Below are positions 1 to 7,358 of a stretch of 41,464 nt of DNA, in pieces. This DNA is from Mesorhizobium tianshanense (GTDB lineage: Bacteria; Pseudomonadota; Alphaproteobacteria; Rhizobiales; Rhizobiaceae), in assembly GCF_007830515.1 (NCBI RefSeq), contig NZ_VLKT01000058.1:1-41464 (forward strand), written 5' to 3'. A model generated the notes under the pieces. The model was given only the letters and a program-made list of their open reading frames with translations. It was not told the DNA's origin and did not search any database. A program made the position numbers and the translations under genes. Numbering within the stretch: position 1 is the first letter of the stretch; every line of letters begins with the position of its first letter.

Positions 1-163
1 CGGAGCCGTCCGAATAGACGGCGCCGAAACGCTCCTCCAGCACCGGCCAGTCGATCGCCTGCGCCAGCCGCACCAGCTCGTGCTTCATGTTGATGATCTG
101 ATCGAGCCTGGAGCGGAACAGATCCTGCTCTCCCGTCTCGCGCTTCTCGCGTGGCTTGGACAT
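1..163 (-). CDS. IS5-family transposase, N-terminal fragment (runs off left edge)
   Basis: The first 54 residues are visible, starting at ATG 161-163 and leaving the window. The stretch RSRLDQIINMKHELVRLAQ followed by IDWPVLEERFGAVYSD is typical of the N-terminal DUF772-type region of IS5-group transposases, which catalyse cut-and-paste movement of the element. The DDE catalytic core would lie outside the window, so it is unknown whether the copy is intact. The IS end should lie between the start codon and cobD (164-420). I could not recognise a terminal inverted repeat there without the other end, and I see no gene in that stretch. The family call is fairly secure; activity is unknown. Confidence 0.8.
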   Translation of the reverse strand, partial: MSKPREKRETGEQDLFRSRLDQIINMKHELVRLAQAIDWPVLEERFGAVYSDGS

Positions 164-420
164 TCGCCGTCCCCTCGATTCGCCGCCGCCGAACCGAGTG
201 AATCACGCTCCGCAGCACAAGGGAATCGCAAAACCAAATTGCAGGAAAACAGCGCTCATAAACCGCCAATCCTGCAATTCCAAAGCCGCTATCCGCCTCA
301 ATCAACATGCCAGATCAATGGCTTGCGGATAGTTCACGGTCGACTGGCGAGGCCGCAGATTCAGGCGCAAAGGAAGTCCGTGTTACTTGGTAAGTGGGAT
401 TTTTGCGACCATACGGACGT

Positions 421-1389
421 TCACACCAAGATAACGATCACCGACAGCAAGCCGAACAGCGCGATCAGCAGAAAGTCGGCGACGCGGTAGAGTTTCAGCG
501 CCCGCCTGATATCGGCGCTTTCCGCTTCGCGGCGACCGCCTTCGCCCATGAAAGCATCATCGACCATGACGCCGTCATAGGAGCGCGGCCCGGCGAGCGC
601 CAGGCCGAGCGCGCCGGCCATCGCTGCCTCGGGCCAGCCGGCATTGGGCGAACGGTGCTTCTTCGCGTCGCGCCGCATGATGTGCCAGGCGTTGCCGGCA
701 TCGGCGTCTTTGACGAGGAAGGCGGCCAGCACGATGAGCAGCGCGGTCAGCCGCGACGCCGGCAGGTTGATCAGATCGTCGAAGCGCGCCGCCGCCCGAC
801 CGAAGGCCTCGTGGCGCGGGGTGCGGTGGCCGATCATCGAATCGGCTGTGTTGGCGGCCTTGTAGGCGACGCCGCCGGCCAGCCCGCCGACGCCGATCCA
901 GAAGACGGGCGCAACGACGCCGTCGGAAAAATTCTCGGCCAGGCTTTCGATCGCCGCGCGGCAGACCCCAGGCCTGTCGAGCTTCTTCGGATCGCGGCCG
1001 ACGATCCGTGAGACGGCAACACGACCGATGCTGAGTCCACCATTGTCGAGTCCGTCGGCCACCGCCTCGACATGCTCGGCCAGGCTCTTCTGCGACAGCA
1101 GCGACGTCGCCAGAATCGCCGTGAGGATCAATCCGGCGGGAATGCCCGAAAGCATGGTGTCCACCGCGAAAGCGATGGTGGCCGGCACCAGCACGATGAT
1201 CAGCAGGGCATCAACGCCGCGCCGACGACGGACAGCGTCGGAATCAGTGGCGCGGTTGAGCCTGCGGTCGAGAAAGGATATCAGGCTGCCGAACCAGGTG
1301 ACGGGATGGCCGATAGCGCCAAACAGCCAGGCTGGGTAGCCAACAGCGAGTTCAACGACCAGTGACAGGAAAGCGATCAGGATTGACAT
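421..1389 (-). CDS. cobD: Adenosylcobinamide-phosphate synthase (CbiB/CobD)
   Basis: A 322-residue polytopic inner-membrane protein of the CbiB family (called CobD in the Pseudomonas/rhizobial nomenclature). It joins the aminopropanol-phosphate arm to adenosylcobyric acid late in cobalamin synthesis. The N-terminus has the family pattern of a hydrophobic helix followed by GYP, then IGHPVTWFG and a short basic stretch. The middle has FSDGVVAPVFW and the conserved YKAANTADSMIGH segment, and further hydrophobic helices follow. Length is normal for the family. The start is ATG 1387-1389, whose AT is shared with the ATG of divergent cobC. The product acts directly after CobC, so the pairing makes metabolic sense. 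No cobalamin riboswitch is visible because there is no space between the two genes. Confidence 0.93.
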   Translation of the reverse strand: MSILIAFLSLVVELAVGYPAWLFGAIGHPVTWFGSLISFLDRRLNRATDSDAVRRRRGVDALLIIVLVPATIAFAVDTMLSGIPAGLILTAILATSLLSQKSLAEHVEAVADGLDNGGLSIGRVAVSRIVGRDPKKLDRPGVCRAAIESLAENFSDGVVAPVFWIGVGGLAGGVAYKAANTADSMIGHRTPRHEAFGRAAARFDDLINLPASRLTALLIVLAAFLVKDADAGNAWHIMRRDAKKHRSPNAGWPEAAMAGALGLALAGPRSYDGVMVDDAFMGEGGRREAESADIRRALKLYRVADFLLIALFGLLSVIVILV

Positions 1390-2425
1390 GAAGCTTCTTG
1401 ATGGCGCGGCGGCAATGGTGGATCACGGCGGAAGCCTTGGCCGGGCGAGAGGGCTTTTCCCCCATGCGCCACAACCCTTCGTCGACCTCTCGACCGGTAT
1501 CAATCCGCACTCCTACCCTTTTTTCGAGCTGCCCGCCACCGCTCTGTCAAGATTGCCGGAAGCCGCGCGGGTCCGTGATCTGGCTGATGTCGCGGCGAGC
1601 GTCTATGGCGCGCCTTCAGCGGCGAATGTGGCGGCGGCGCCCGGCACGCAGATCTTGCTGCCGTGCGTCGCCTCGCTGGCGAGCCCCGGCAAGGCGTTGG
1701 TGCTCGGGCCGACCTATGCCGAACATCAGCGGGCAGCGGCGATCGCCGGCCATGCGGTGACGGAGGTCGACGATTTCGAGGTTTTGGCAGGAGCCGACCT
1801 CGCCATCGTCGTCAACCCCAACAATCCAGACGGGCGTATTGTCGGGCGCGAGAGGCTGCTTGAGCTTGCCGGAAAATTGCACGCCAGAGGCGGGTTGCTG
1901 GTCGTTGACGAGGCCTTCATGGATGTTGGCCCGCTTGGCGAAAGCCTTGCCGGCGTCGTCGACCGGGGCGGCATCGTCGTGCTGCGTTCCTTCGGCAAGT
2001 TCTTTGGGCTGGCCGGCCTGCGGCTTGGCTTTGCAATAGCCGACGCGCTGACGGTCGAACGGCTGGAGGCGCAATTCGGGCCGTGGGCGGTCGCCGGACC
2101 GGCACTGGAATATGGTATCCGCGCGCTTGGCGATACCGGCTGGCAGGTCGAGATGCGGCGCCGTCTCGCCGGGGATACGGCGCGGCTCGATGCGCTATTC
2201 GGTCGCTTCGGTGTGGCTGTCGCCGGCGGCACCACGCTGTTCCGCTATATCAGGCTGGCAGACGCCGCCGGGCTGTTTTCGGCGCTCGGCGAGCGTGGCA
2301 TCCTGCTTCGTCATTTTTCCGGCCGGCCGGATGTGCTGCGCGCCGGGCTGCCGGGCGAGGGCGAGGAATGGCAGCGGCTCGAATCGGCTCTTGCCGACTG
2401 GGCGCAGCAGCGCGACGGCTATTAG
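1388..2425 (+). CDS. cobC: Threonine-phosphate decarboxylase, CobC type
   Basis: A 345-residue PLP enzyme of the aminotransferase fold that makes (R)-1-amino-2-propanol phosphate from threonine phosphate, the substrate for CobD. Visible features are HGG near residue 13, DLSTGINP at 33-40, VVNPNNPDGR at 141-150, DEAF at 174-177, and the PLP lysine K204 in LRSFGKFFGLAGLRLG. Start ATG 1388 has an AGGA ribosome site five bases upstream. A second in-frame ATG at 1415 lacks a good ribosome site. The gene is divergent from cobD with overlapping start codons and is followed after 17 bp by a phosphatase gene, probably in one transcript. Confidence 0.92.
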   Translation: MKLLDGAAAMVDHGGSLGRARGLFPHAPQPFVDLSTGINPHSYPFFELPATALSRLPEAARVRDLADVAASVYGAPSAANVAAAPGTQILLPCVASLASPGKALVLGPTYAEHQRAAAIAGHAVTEVDDFEVLAGADLAIVVNPNNPDGRIVGRERLLELAGKLHARGGLLVVDEAFMDVGPLGESLAGVVDRGGIVVLRSFGKFFGLAGLRLGFAIADALTVERLEAQFGPWAVAGPALEYGIRALGDTGWQVEMRRRLAGDTARLDALFGRFGVAVAGGTTLFRYIRLADAAGLFSALGERGILLRHFSGRPDVLRAGLPGEGEEWQRLESALADWAQQRDGY

Positions 2426-2442
2426 ATCGAGGAGATCAAGCA

Positions 2443-2952
2443 ATGATCCATGTCTGTTCGCTGTCGAAGGTCGAGGAAACGGTTGCGAGAACCGGCGCGG
2501 AGCGGCTGCTTTCCCTGCTGGCCGCCGGCACCGAGGTGACGCGCCCGGTGTCTATCGCCCGGGAAAACCATCTGCATCTGGTCATGCACGACATTGCCGT
2601 GGCGCAGGAGGGCATGACCATGCCGGGCGAGACGCATGTCCGCAACCTGCTCGATTTCGCGCGGCAATGGGATCGTGCAAGGCCGCTGATCGTGCATTGC
2701 TATGCCGGCATCAGCCGTTCGACGGCCTCGGCCTACATCATTGCGGCCGCACTGGCGCCGAAGCGTGACGAGGTCGAGTTGGCCGAGACGCTGCGCGCGC
2801 TGTCGCCGACGGCGACACCCAATCCGCGACTGATTGCTGTTGCCGATGCACTGCTTGACCGCAATGGCCGCATGACCCGCGCGATCCAGGCGATCGGGCG
2901 CGGAGCGGACGCCTTCGAGGGCACGCCTTTCGCGCTGAAGATCGACGCTTGA
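2443..2952 (+). CDS. Small protein-tyrosine-phosphatase-family protein
   Basis: A 169-residue soluble protein. Residues 85-93 read HCYAGISRS, the CX5R phosphatase loop with nucleophile C86 and R92. D50 in the preceding loop is a candidate general acid. The compact length and AGISRSTA sequence resemble bacterial dual-specificity-like phosphatases. The start at ATG 2443 is set by GAGGAG at 2429-2434; the longer open frame upstream is only read-through across cobC. It lies 17 bp after cobC and is probably cotranscribed. No cobalamin step needing this fold is established, so the substrate is unknown. A phosphate-ester housekeeping role or an unrelated regulatory role are both possible. Confidence 0.82.
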   Translation: MIHVCSLSKVEETVARTGAERLLSLLAAGTEVTRPVSIARENHLHLVMHDIAVAQEGMTMPGETHVRNLLDFARQWDRARPLIVHCYAGISRSTASAYIIAAALAPKRDEVELAETLRALSPTATPNPRLIAVADALLDRNGRMTRAIQAIGRGADAFEGTPFALKIDA

Positions 2953-2959
2953 CAAGAGT

Positions 2960-3763
2960 CTAGGCCAGCCAGTCGGCCAGCTTCGCCTTGCGCACATCCT
3001 TCAACAGGCTGATGAAACCGTCGGCCTGATGCTCAGCCGTCAGCCTGCCCTTTTCGGCCGTTGCAATACTGGCATCGCCGACCACGCCGTTCGGGTTGAG
3101 GTCGGTGGCGATCCAGGCGAAGGCGTGTGTCCCGGTGTGGCGCAGCAGCGCAAATTCGTTTTCGGCGCGGGCGACGTTGGACACGAAATTGTCGGCCTTT
3201 GCCATGTCGACCAGATCCGGCCGGAAATGCAGCATCAACGAGGTCTCGACATCGCCGCCATGGATGCCCTGGCGGTCCTCAAGCTCGGTATACATGCCGG
3301 CCGGCCGGCCAAAGCGCTGCCAACTGGTCTTGACCGCCAGCATCTTTGCGCGCACCCGCAATTCGCGCGTGACGATGCCCATGATCTCCTCGTTGCCGCC
3401 ATGCGAGTTGACGACGATCAGTTTCCTCAACCCGGCGCGCGCGATCGACAGGCCAAGCTCGGTCCACGCCTCGATCAGGGTTGCCGCCGGCAGGGTGAGG
3501 GTTCCCGGCGCATGCAGGTGCTCGTTCGACTTGCCCACGGCCTGTACCGGCAGGATGCGGATGTCGAGATCGTGGGGCAGGCGGGCGATCACCGTCTCCA
3601 GCATGCCGTTCATGATCGAGGTGTCGGTCGAGACCGGCAGATGCGGGCCGTGCTGTTCGATCGCCGCCACCGGCAGCACGGCGATCGTCGCCTCCGGATC
3701 GATGGTAGCGTATTCGGTGGTCCGATAGTCGCCCCACCACACGCGTTTGTCTGCAACGGTCAT
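2960..3763 (-). CDS. Creatininase-family amidohydrolase
   Basis: A 267-residue protein of the creatininase fold, a metal-dependent hydrolase family acting on cyclic amides and N-formyl groups (creatininase, the archaeal formamide hydrolase ArfB, MftE peptidase). Metal and active-site motifs are present in order: E36-x-H38 in EQHGPHLP, D47 in VSTD, H121 in VVNSHGGN, and E172 in HGGDVETS. The chosen start is ATG 3763. An 18-residue upstream extension would run through a 17-bp tandem repeat and is unlikely to be coding. It sits 88 bp behind the Rid-family gene on the same strand and divergent from the ABC importer operon, suggesting a shared pathway. The substrate is not readable from sequence. 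It converges with the phosphatase gene, 7 bp apart. Confidence 0.88.
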   Translation of the reverse strand: MTVADKRVWWGDYRTTEYATIDPEATIAVLPVAAIEQHGPHLPVSTDTSIMNGMLETVIARLPHDLDIRILPVQAVGKSNEHLHAPGTLTLPAATLIEAWTELGLSIARAGLRKLIVVNSHGGNEEIMGIVTRELRVRAKMLAVKTSWQRFGRPAGMYTELEDRQGIHGGDVETSLMLHFRPDLVDMAKADNFVSNVARAENEFALLRHTGTHAFAWIATDLNPNGVVGDASIATAEKGRLTAEHQADGFISLLKDVRKAKLADWLA

Positions 3764-3769
3764 GTCATG

Positions 3770-3803
3770 CCTTTTCGATAGAGTGGCCTTTTCGATAGAG
3801 TGG
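3770..3803. repeat. 17-bp tandem repeat, two perfect copies
   Basis: CCTTTTCGATAGAGTGG occurs at 3770-3786 and again at 3787-3803, followed by a degenerate third copy starting CCTCTTCGAT. It lies in the leader of the creatininase-family gene, 7 bases upstream of its start. It could be slippage debris or repeated operator sites; nothing visible decides between them. Confidence 0.9.
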
Positions 3804-3851
3804 CCTCTTCGATGCATGGCCAGACCTAGCGCGGGAAGGCTCGCCTGTCGA

Positions 3852-4235
3852 TCACCCCGCCGCGACGACCTCGATCTCGACCTTGAATTCCGGCCGCGCG
3901 AAACCGGACACGATCATCAGCGTCGAGGCGGGTGCCGGGCTGGTGAACAGGCGGTCGCGAACGTCCATATAGGGCCGCAGGAAGGCGCGGTCGGTGACAT
4001 AGGCGTTGATGCGGACGATGTCGGAGAGCCCAAGCCCGGCCTCGCCGAGAATCACGGCGATATTCGTGAAGCAGAGTTCGGCCTGCGCGCCGGCATCGTC
4101 CGGGATCTGATCGTCCGCGGTGATGGCAACCTGGCCCGAACACAGCACCAGCCTCTTGCCGGGCGGTACCTCGACGCCATGGCTGTAGCGGGCGAAAGGC
4201 GGCTTGATCGACTTCGGCGTGAGGAATTTGAACAT
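3852..4235 (-). CDS. Rid (YjgF/YER057c/UK114) family protein
   Basis: A 127-residue protein of the Rid superfamily, small trimeric proteins that in the RidA subgroup hydrolyse reactive imine/enamine intermediates. Family features are SGQVAIT at 33-39, GLGLSDIVRINAYVTD at 67-82, and the C-terminal FKVEIEVVA. The arginine that follows PA in true RidA proteins and is needed for imine deamination appears replaced by serine (PAST, about residues 102-105), so it probably belongs to another Rid subgroup often encoded in catabolic clusters. Start ATG 4235 has GGAG six bases upstream; an upstream ATG at 4298 would ignore that site. The gene leads the minus-strand unit with the creatininase-family gene. 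Confidence 0.85.
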   Translation of the reverse strand: MFKFLTPKSIKPPFARYSHGVEVPPGKRLVLCSGQVAITADDQIPDDAGAQAELCFTNIAVILGEAGLGLSDIVRINAYVTDRAFLRPYMDVRDRLFTSPAPASTLMIVSGFARPEFKVEIEVVAAG

Positions 4236-4411
4236 GAAAATCTCCAGTCTGCCGTCAGCGTAAGGCTGGATTGGGTAAGCCTTCAAGTTGCAGTGCATGT
4301 TATCAGGGCGATTATGGACAGGCGTTCAAAAAATAGGCACGATGCCTTCGGTACAGCATGACCCGCCCGGCTTTCGCATGCGGCTCTTGCGCAAGCGGCG
4401 GGGCGCGGCGG

Positions 4412-4427
4412 TGGCATGTGTCTTGCT
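4412..4427 (+). promoter_or_regulatory. Candidate sigma-54 (-24/-12) promoter
   Basis: TGGCATGTGTCTTGCT places GG and GC exactly ten bases apart and matches the TGGCAC-N5-TTGC consensus at all but one core position. It ends about 62 bases before the start of the ABC substrate-binding protein gene. A short palindrome CTTGCGCAAG lies just upstream at 4385-4394. No clear NtrC dyad was found. If real, it predicts enhancer-dependent, probably nitrogen-responsive, control of the downstream operon. Confidence 0.6.
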
Positions 4428-4489
4428 TCTAGAATCGATGGTGTCGAGCCCGGGGCGTGGCGCGCCGGAGCCAACAAAGGGTGGTGTGG

Positions 4490-5494
4490 ATGGACGGAAG
4501 ATTTAAGATCTCGGCGAGCGCGATCATGCTGCTTGCCGCAAGCACATTTGGTGCGGCAGCGAACGAAAAAGTCACCTTCGGCACCAACTGGCTCGCCCAG
4601 GCCGAGCACGGCGGCTACTATCAGGCCGTGGCGGACGGTACCTATGCGGCGTGCGGCATCGACGTGACGATCATGCAGGGCGGCCCGCAGGTTAGCGGCC
4701 GGCCGCTGCTGCTCGCCGGCAAGATCGACTTCTACATGGGCGGCAACATGCTGCAGGCCTTCGACGCCGTCCAGCAGGACATTCCGCTGCGCGTGGTCGC
4801 CGCCTCGTTCCAGAAAGAGCCGCAGGTGATCATGGCTCATCCAGGTCAGGGGCTCGACAGATGGGAGGATTTGAAGAACGCGGATCAGTACATCATCGGT
4901 GACGAAGGGGCACAGAGCTTCTTCCAGTGGATGATCACCGAGTTCGGCTTCGATCCGGCCAAGCGCGTGCCCTACACCTTCAACCCCGCACCTTTCATCG
5001 CCAATCCGAAGTCGATCCAGCAAGGCTACGTGACCTCGGAGCCTTATGCGGTCGCCAAGGAAGGCGGCTTTCAGCCCAATTTGTTCCTGCTCGCCGACTA
5101 TGGCTTCGATACCTATGCGACGACGATCGAGACCATGCAGGCCACGATCGACAAGCGGCCGGAAGTGGTTCAGTGCTTCGTCGATGGCTCGGCCAAGGGC
5201 TGGTACAACTATCTCTACGGCGACAATGCTGCCGCCAACGCGGCGATCAAGAAGGACAACCCCGACATCAGCGACGAGCAAATCGCGTTTTCGATCGAGC
5301 AGATGAAGAAATTCGGCATCGTCGATTCCGGCGATACCGAAAAGCTCGGCATCGGCGCGATGACCGACGCGCGCATCCAAAGCTTCTACGACAAGATGGT
5401 CAAGGCCAAGGTCGTGCCGGCTGACGTCGACATCAAGAAGTCCTACACGCTGGCCTTCGTCAACAAGGGCGTCGGGATCGACCTGAAGAAATAG
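4490..5494 (+). CDS. ABC transporter substrate-binding protein, THI5/NMT1 (ThiY/SsuA-like) type
   Basis: A 334-residue periplasmic binding protein. ATG 4490 is preceded by AAGGG; residues 1-24 form a signal peptide (basic start, ISASAIMLLAAS core, cleavage near GAAA-NE). The mature start KVTFGTNWLAQAEHGGYYQA fits the NMT1/THI5-like family, which includes binders of pyrimidines such as formylaminopyrimidine, riboflavin precursors and related small heterocycles. It is the first gene of an importer operon whose ATPase and permease follow directly. No TPP riboswitch is visible upstream, arguing against a plain thiamine-precursor system. The ligand is unknown; the downstream deaminase-like hydrolase suggests an amino- or oxo-pyrimidine-like compound. 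Confidence 0.88.
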   Translation: MDGRFKISASAIMLLAASTFGAAANEKVTFGTNWLAQAEHGGYYQAVADGTYAACGIDVTIMQGGPQVSGRPLLLAGKIDFYMGGNMLQAFDAVQQDIPLRVVAASFQKEPQVIMAHPGQGLDRWEDLKNADQYIIGDEGAQSFFQWMITEFGFDPAKRVPYTFNPAPFIANPKSIQQGYVTSEPYAVAKEGGFQPNLFLLADYGFDTYATTIETMQATIDKRPEVVQCFVDGSAKGWYNYLYGDNAAANAAIKKDNPDISDEQIAFSIEQMKKFGIVDSGDTEKLGIGAMTDARIQSFYDKMVKAKVVPADVDIKKSYTLAFVNKGVGIDLKK

Positions 5495-5503
5495 CACCCG
5501 GGC

Positions 5504-6334
5504 ATGATGCAGGAGAAAGTGGCGCAAGCGCCGGCAAGCGCATCGGGCAAAGGTCCGATGCTGTTGGCGCTGCGCGGGGTCGGCAAGGTCTTTTCCAATG
5601 GCGTGACAGCGCTCAGCGACGTCGACCTGACGATCAGAGAAGGCGATTTCCTCAGCCTTCTCGGCCCGTCCGGCTGCGGCAAGTCGACCGCCTTGCGCCT
5701 CATCGCCGGTCTGGCGACGCCGACCTCCGGCCTGCTCGACTGGCGCGGCAGCAGCGCCCTCGACCGCCCTGACATCGGCTTCGTCTTCCAGGAACCGACG
5801 CTGCTGCCTTGGGCCGATGTCTTCGACAATGTCTGGCTGCCGCTGCGATTGAAGGGCGTGTCGCGGTCCAAGGCTGCGCCGGCGGTGATGGAGATGCTGG
5901 CGCGGGTTCACCTGACCGGCTTCGAGAATGCCGTGCCGCGCGAGCTGTCCGGCGGCATGAAGATGCGCGTCTCGATCGCCCGCGCCATGGTGACCAAGCC
6001 GCGCGTTCTGTTGATGGACGAGCCGTTCGCGGCGCTCGACGAGATCACCCGTTTCAAGCTCAATAACGATCTTCTCGAATTGTGGCAGGACGAGCGTTTC
6101 ACCGTCGTCTTCGTTACCCACAGCGTCTTCGAAAGCGTCTTCCTCTCCAACCGCGTCGTCGTCATGGCGGCGCGACCAGGCCGGGTGTTCAGGGAACTTG
6201 CCGTCGATGCGCCCTATCCGCGCAACGAGACCTTCCGCACCTCGCCCGATTATGCCGCGCTCTGCCGCCAGGCGTCCGATGTGCTGATCGGCGCCATCAA
6301 CTCAACTGCTGGGCCACACCATGACGGCCATTGA
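5504..6334 (+). CDS. ABC transporter ATP-binding protein (nitrate/sulfonate/pyrimidine type)
   Basis: A 276-residue cytoplasmic ATPase that powers the importer. Motifs are Walker A GPSGCGKS (54-61), Q-loop Q96, signature LSGGM (148-152), Walker B LLMDEP (169-174) and an H-loop in FVTHSV. VFQEPTLLPWADVFDNV is characteristic of the SsuB/TauB/ThiZ subgroup, matching the NMT1-type binding protein. ATG codons at 5504 and 5507 are both possible starts. It is 9 bp after the binding-protein gene and overlaps the permease gene by 14 bp, so the three are one translationally coupled unit. Confidence 0.93.
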   Translation: MMQEKVAQAPASASGKGPMLLALRGVGKVFSNGVTALSDVDLTIREGDFLSLLGPSGCGKSTALRLIAGLATPTSGLLDWRGSSALDRPDIGFVFQEPTLLPWADVFDNVWLPLRLKGVSRSKAAPAVMEMLARVHLTGFENAVPRELSGGMKMRVSIARAMVTKPRVLLMDEPFAALDEITRFKLNNDLLELWQDERFTVVFVTHSVFESVFLSNRVVVMAARPGRVFRELAVDAPYPRNETFRTSPDYAALCRQASDVLIGAINSTAGPHHDGH

Positions 6335-7172
6335 AGAACACGCACCGATACTCGACCCCGAAGAGGCGCGTCGTGTACGCCAGGAGCGGCTCGAACGGAT
6401 CGGCCGATGGGTGCTGCCGCTGGCGATCATGATCCTGGCCATCTGGCTGTGGGACCGCATCTGCGTCTGGAACGACATCCCGAAATATATCCTGCCGCGC
6501 CCCGGTGTGGTGCTGAAGACGCTCTTCGACGATGCCGGGCTGCTGTTCTCCTCGCTGTTGGTGACGCTCAAGATCACCTTCCTCAGCCTGCTTCTCGCGG
6601 TCATCGGCGGGGTCGGGCTGGCGGTGCTGTTCGCGCAATCGAAATGGGTGGAGATGTCGTTCTTCCCGTTTGCCATCGTTCTGCAGGTGACGCCGATCGT
6701 CGCGATCTTCCCGCTGATCAACATCTATGTCGACGACCAGACGACGAAGCTTCTGCTGTGCGCCTGGATCGTCGCCTTCTTCCCGATCCTCTCCAACACC
6801 ACGCTTGGTCTCAATTCCGTCGACCGCAATCTGCGCGACATGTTCAAGCTGAACGGCGCGACCCGCTGGCAGCAATTGCGTTATCTCAGGCTGCCGGCGG
6901 CAATGCCCTATTTCCTCGGGGGCTTGAAGATCGCCGGCGGCCTGTCGCTGATCGGCGCGGTGGTGGCGGAGTTCGTCGCCGGAGCCACCGGCCAGTCGTC
7001 CGGCCTTGCCTCGCGCATCATCGAGGCCGGCTACCGGCTCAACGCACCGCGGCTGTTCGCGGCGCTGATCCTGATCTCGTTCACCGGCATTCTGATCTTC
7101 CTGGTGCTGTCGCTGATTTCGCATCTGATCCTGCGGCGCTGGCACGAAAGCGCCCTGAAGCAGGAGCGGTAG
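6321..7172 (+). CDS. ABC transporter permease (nitrate/sulfonate/pyrimidine type)
   Basis: A 283-residue inner-membrane permease of the SsuC/TauC/ThiX class with about six hydrophobic segments. The first is at residues 31-46 (LPLAIMILAIWLW) and is followed by the family linker YILPRPGVVLKTL. The EAA loop that contacts the ATPase reads LNGATRWQQLRYLRLPAAMPYFLGGL, near residues 178-203. Its start overlaps the ATPase gene by 14 bp. A 186-bp gap carrying a large inverted repeat separates it from the amidohydrolase gene. Confidence 0.92.
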   Translation: MTAIEEHAPILDPEEARRVRQERLERIGRWVLPLAIMILAIWLWDRICVWNDIPKYILPRPGVVLKTLFDDAGLLFSSLLVTLKITFLSLLLAVIGGVGLAVLFAQSKWVEMSFFPFAIVLQVTPIVAIFPLINIYVDDQTTKLLLCAWIVAFFPILSNTTLGLNSVDRNLRDMFKLNGATRWQQLRYLRLPAAMPYFLGGLKIAGGLSLIGAVVAEFVAGATGQSSGLASRIIEAGYRLNAPRLFAALILISFTGILIFLVLSLISHLILRRWHESALKQER

Positions 7173-7195
7173 GATGCGTGAAATGTCTGCGCGAA

Positions 7196-7355
7196 GCACC
7201 CCCCTCTGTCCTGCCGGACATCTCCCCCTCAAGGGGGGAGATTGGATGTCATTTCGGATTTCGCCAACCACAGAAGTTGCAAGACGTGCGCCACGGGTGA
7301 AGCTGCCGATCTCCCCCCTTGAGGGGGAGATGCCCGGCAGGGCAGAGGGGGGTGC
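7196..7355. repeat. Long inverted repeat with self-complementary arms (rhizobial REP/MITE-like)
   Basis: Arms at about 7196-7242 and 7309-7355 are near-perfect reverse complements. Each arm also contains its own palindrome (ATCTCCCCCTCAAGGGGGGA and its mirror). About 66 bp of unique-looking sequence lies between them. It sits inside an operon, between the permease and amidohydrolase genes, and its right arm ends three bases before the latter's start codon. From memory, elements of this sequence type are abundant between genes in Mesorhizobium. The structure could form a strong RNA hairpin and lower expression of the downstream genes. Confidence 0.85.
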
Positions 7356-7358
7356 GGC

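Noticed and set aside
80..490. Plus-strand frame near the left edge
   Set aside because: It begins antisense to the IS5 transposase fragment and runs through non-coding sequence into cobD; there is no ribosome site or domain.
1300..1500. Cobalamin riboswitch controlling cobC or cobD
   Set aside because: The start codons overlap, leaving no leader outside coding sequence, and no B12-box sequence was seen.
4236..4489. TPP riboswitch before the THI5-type binding protein
   Set aside because: The expected CUGAGA and ACCUGAUCUGGNUAAUNCC-like elements are absent, so no thiamine control is claimed.
4283..6121. A 612-codon open frame on the minus strand across the ABC genes
   Set aside because: It is antisense to clear binding-protein and ATPase genes and is explained by high-GC codon bias. 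The product is rich in His, Arg and Asp without any recognisable domain.
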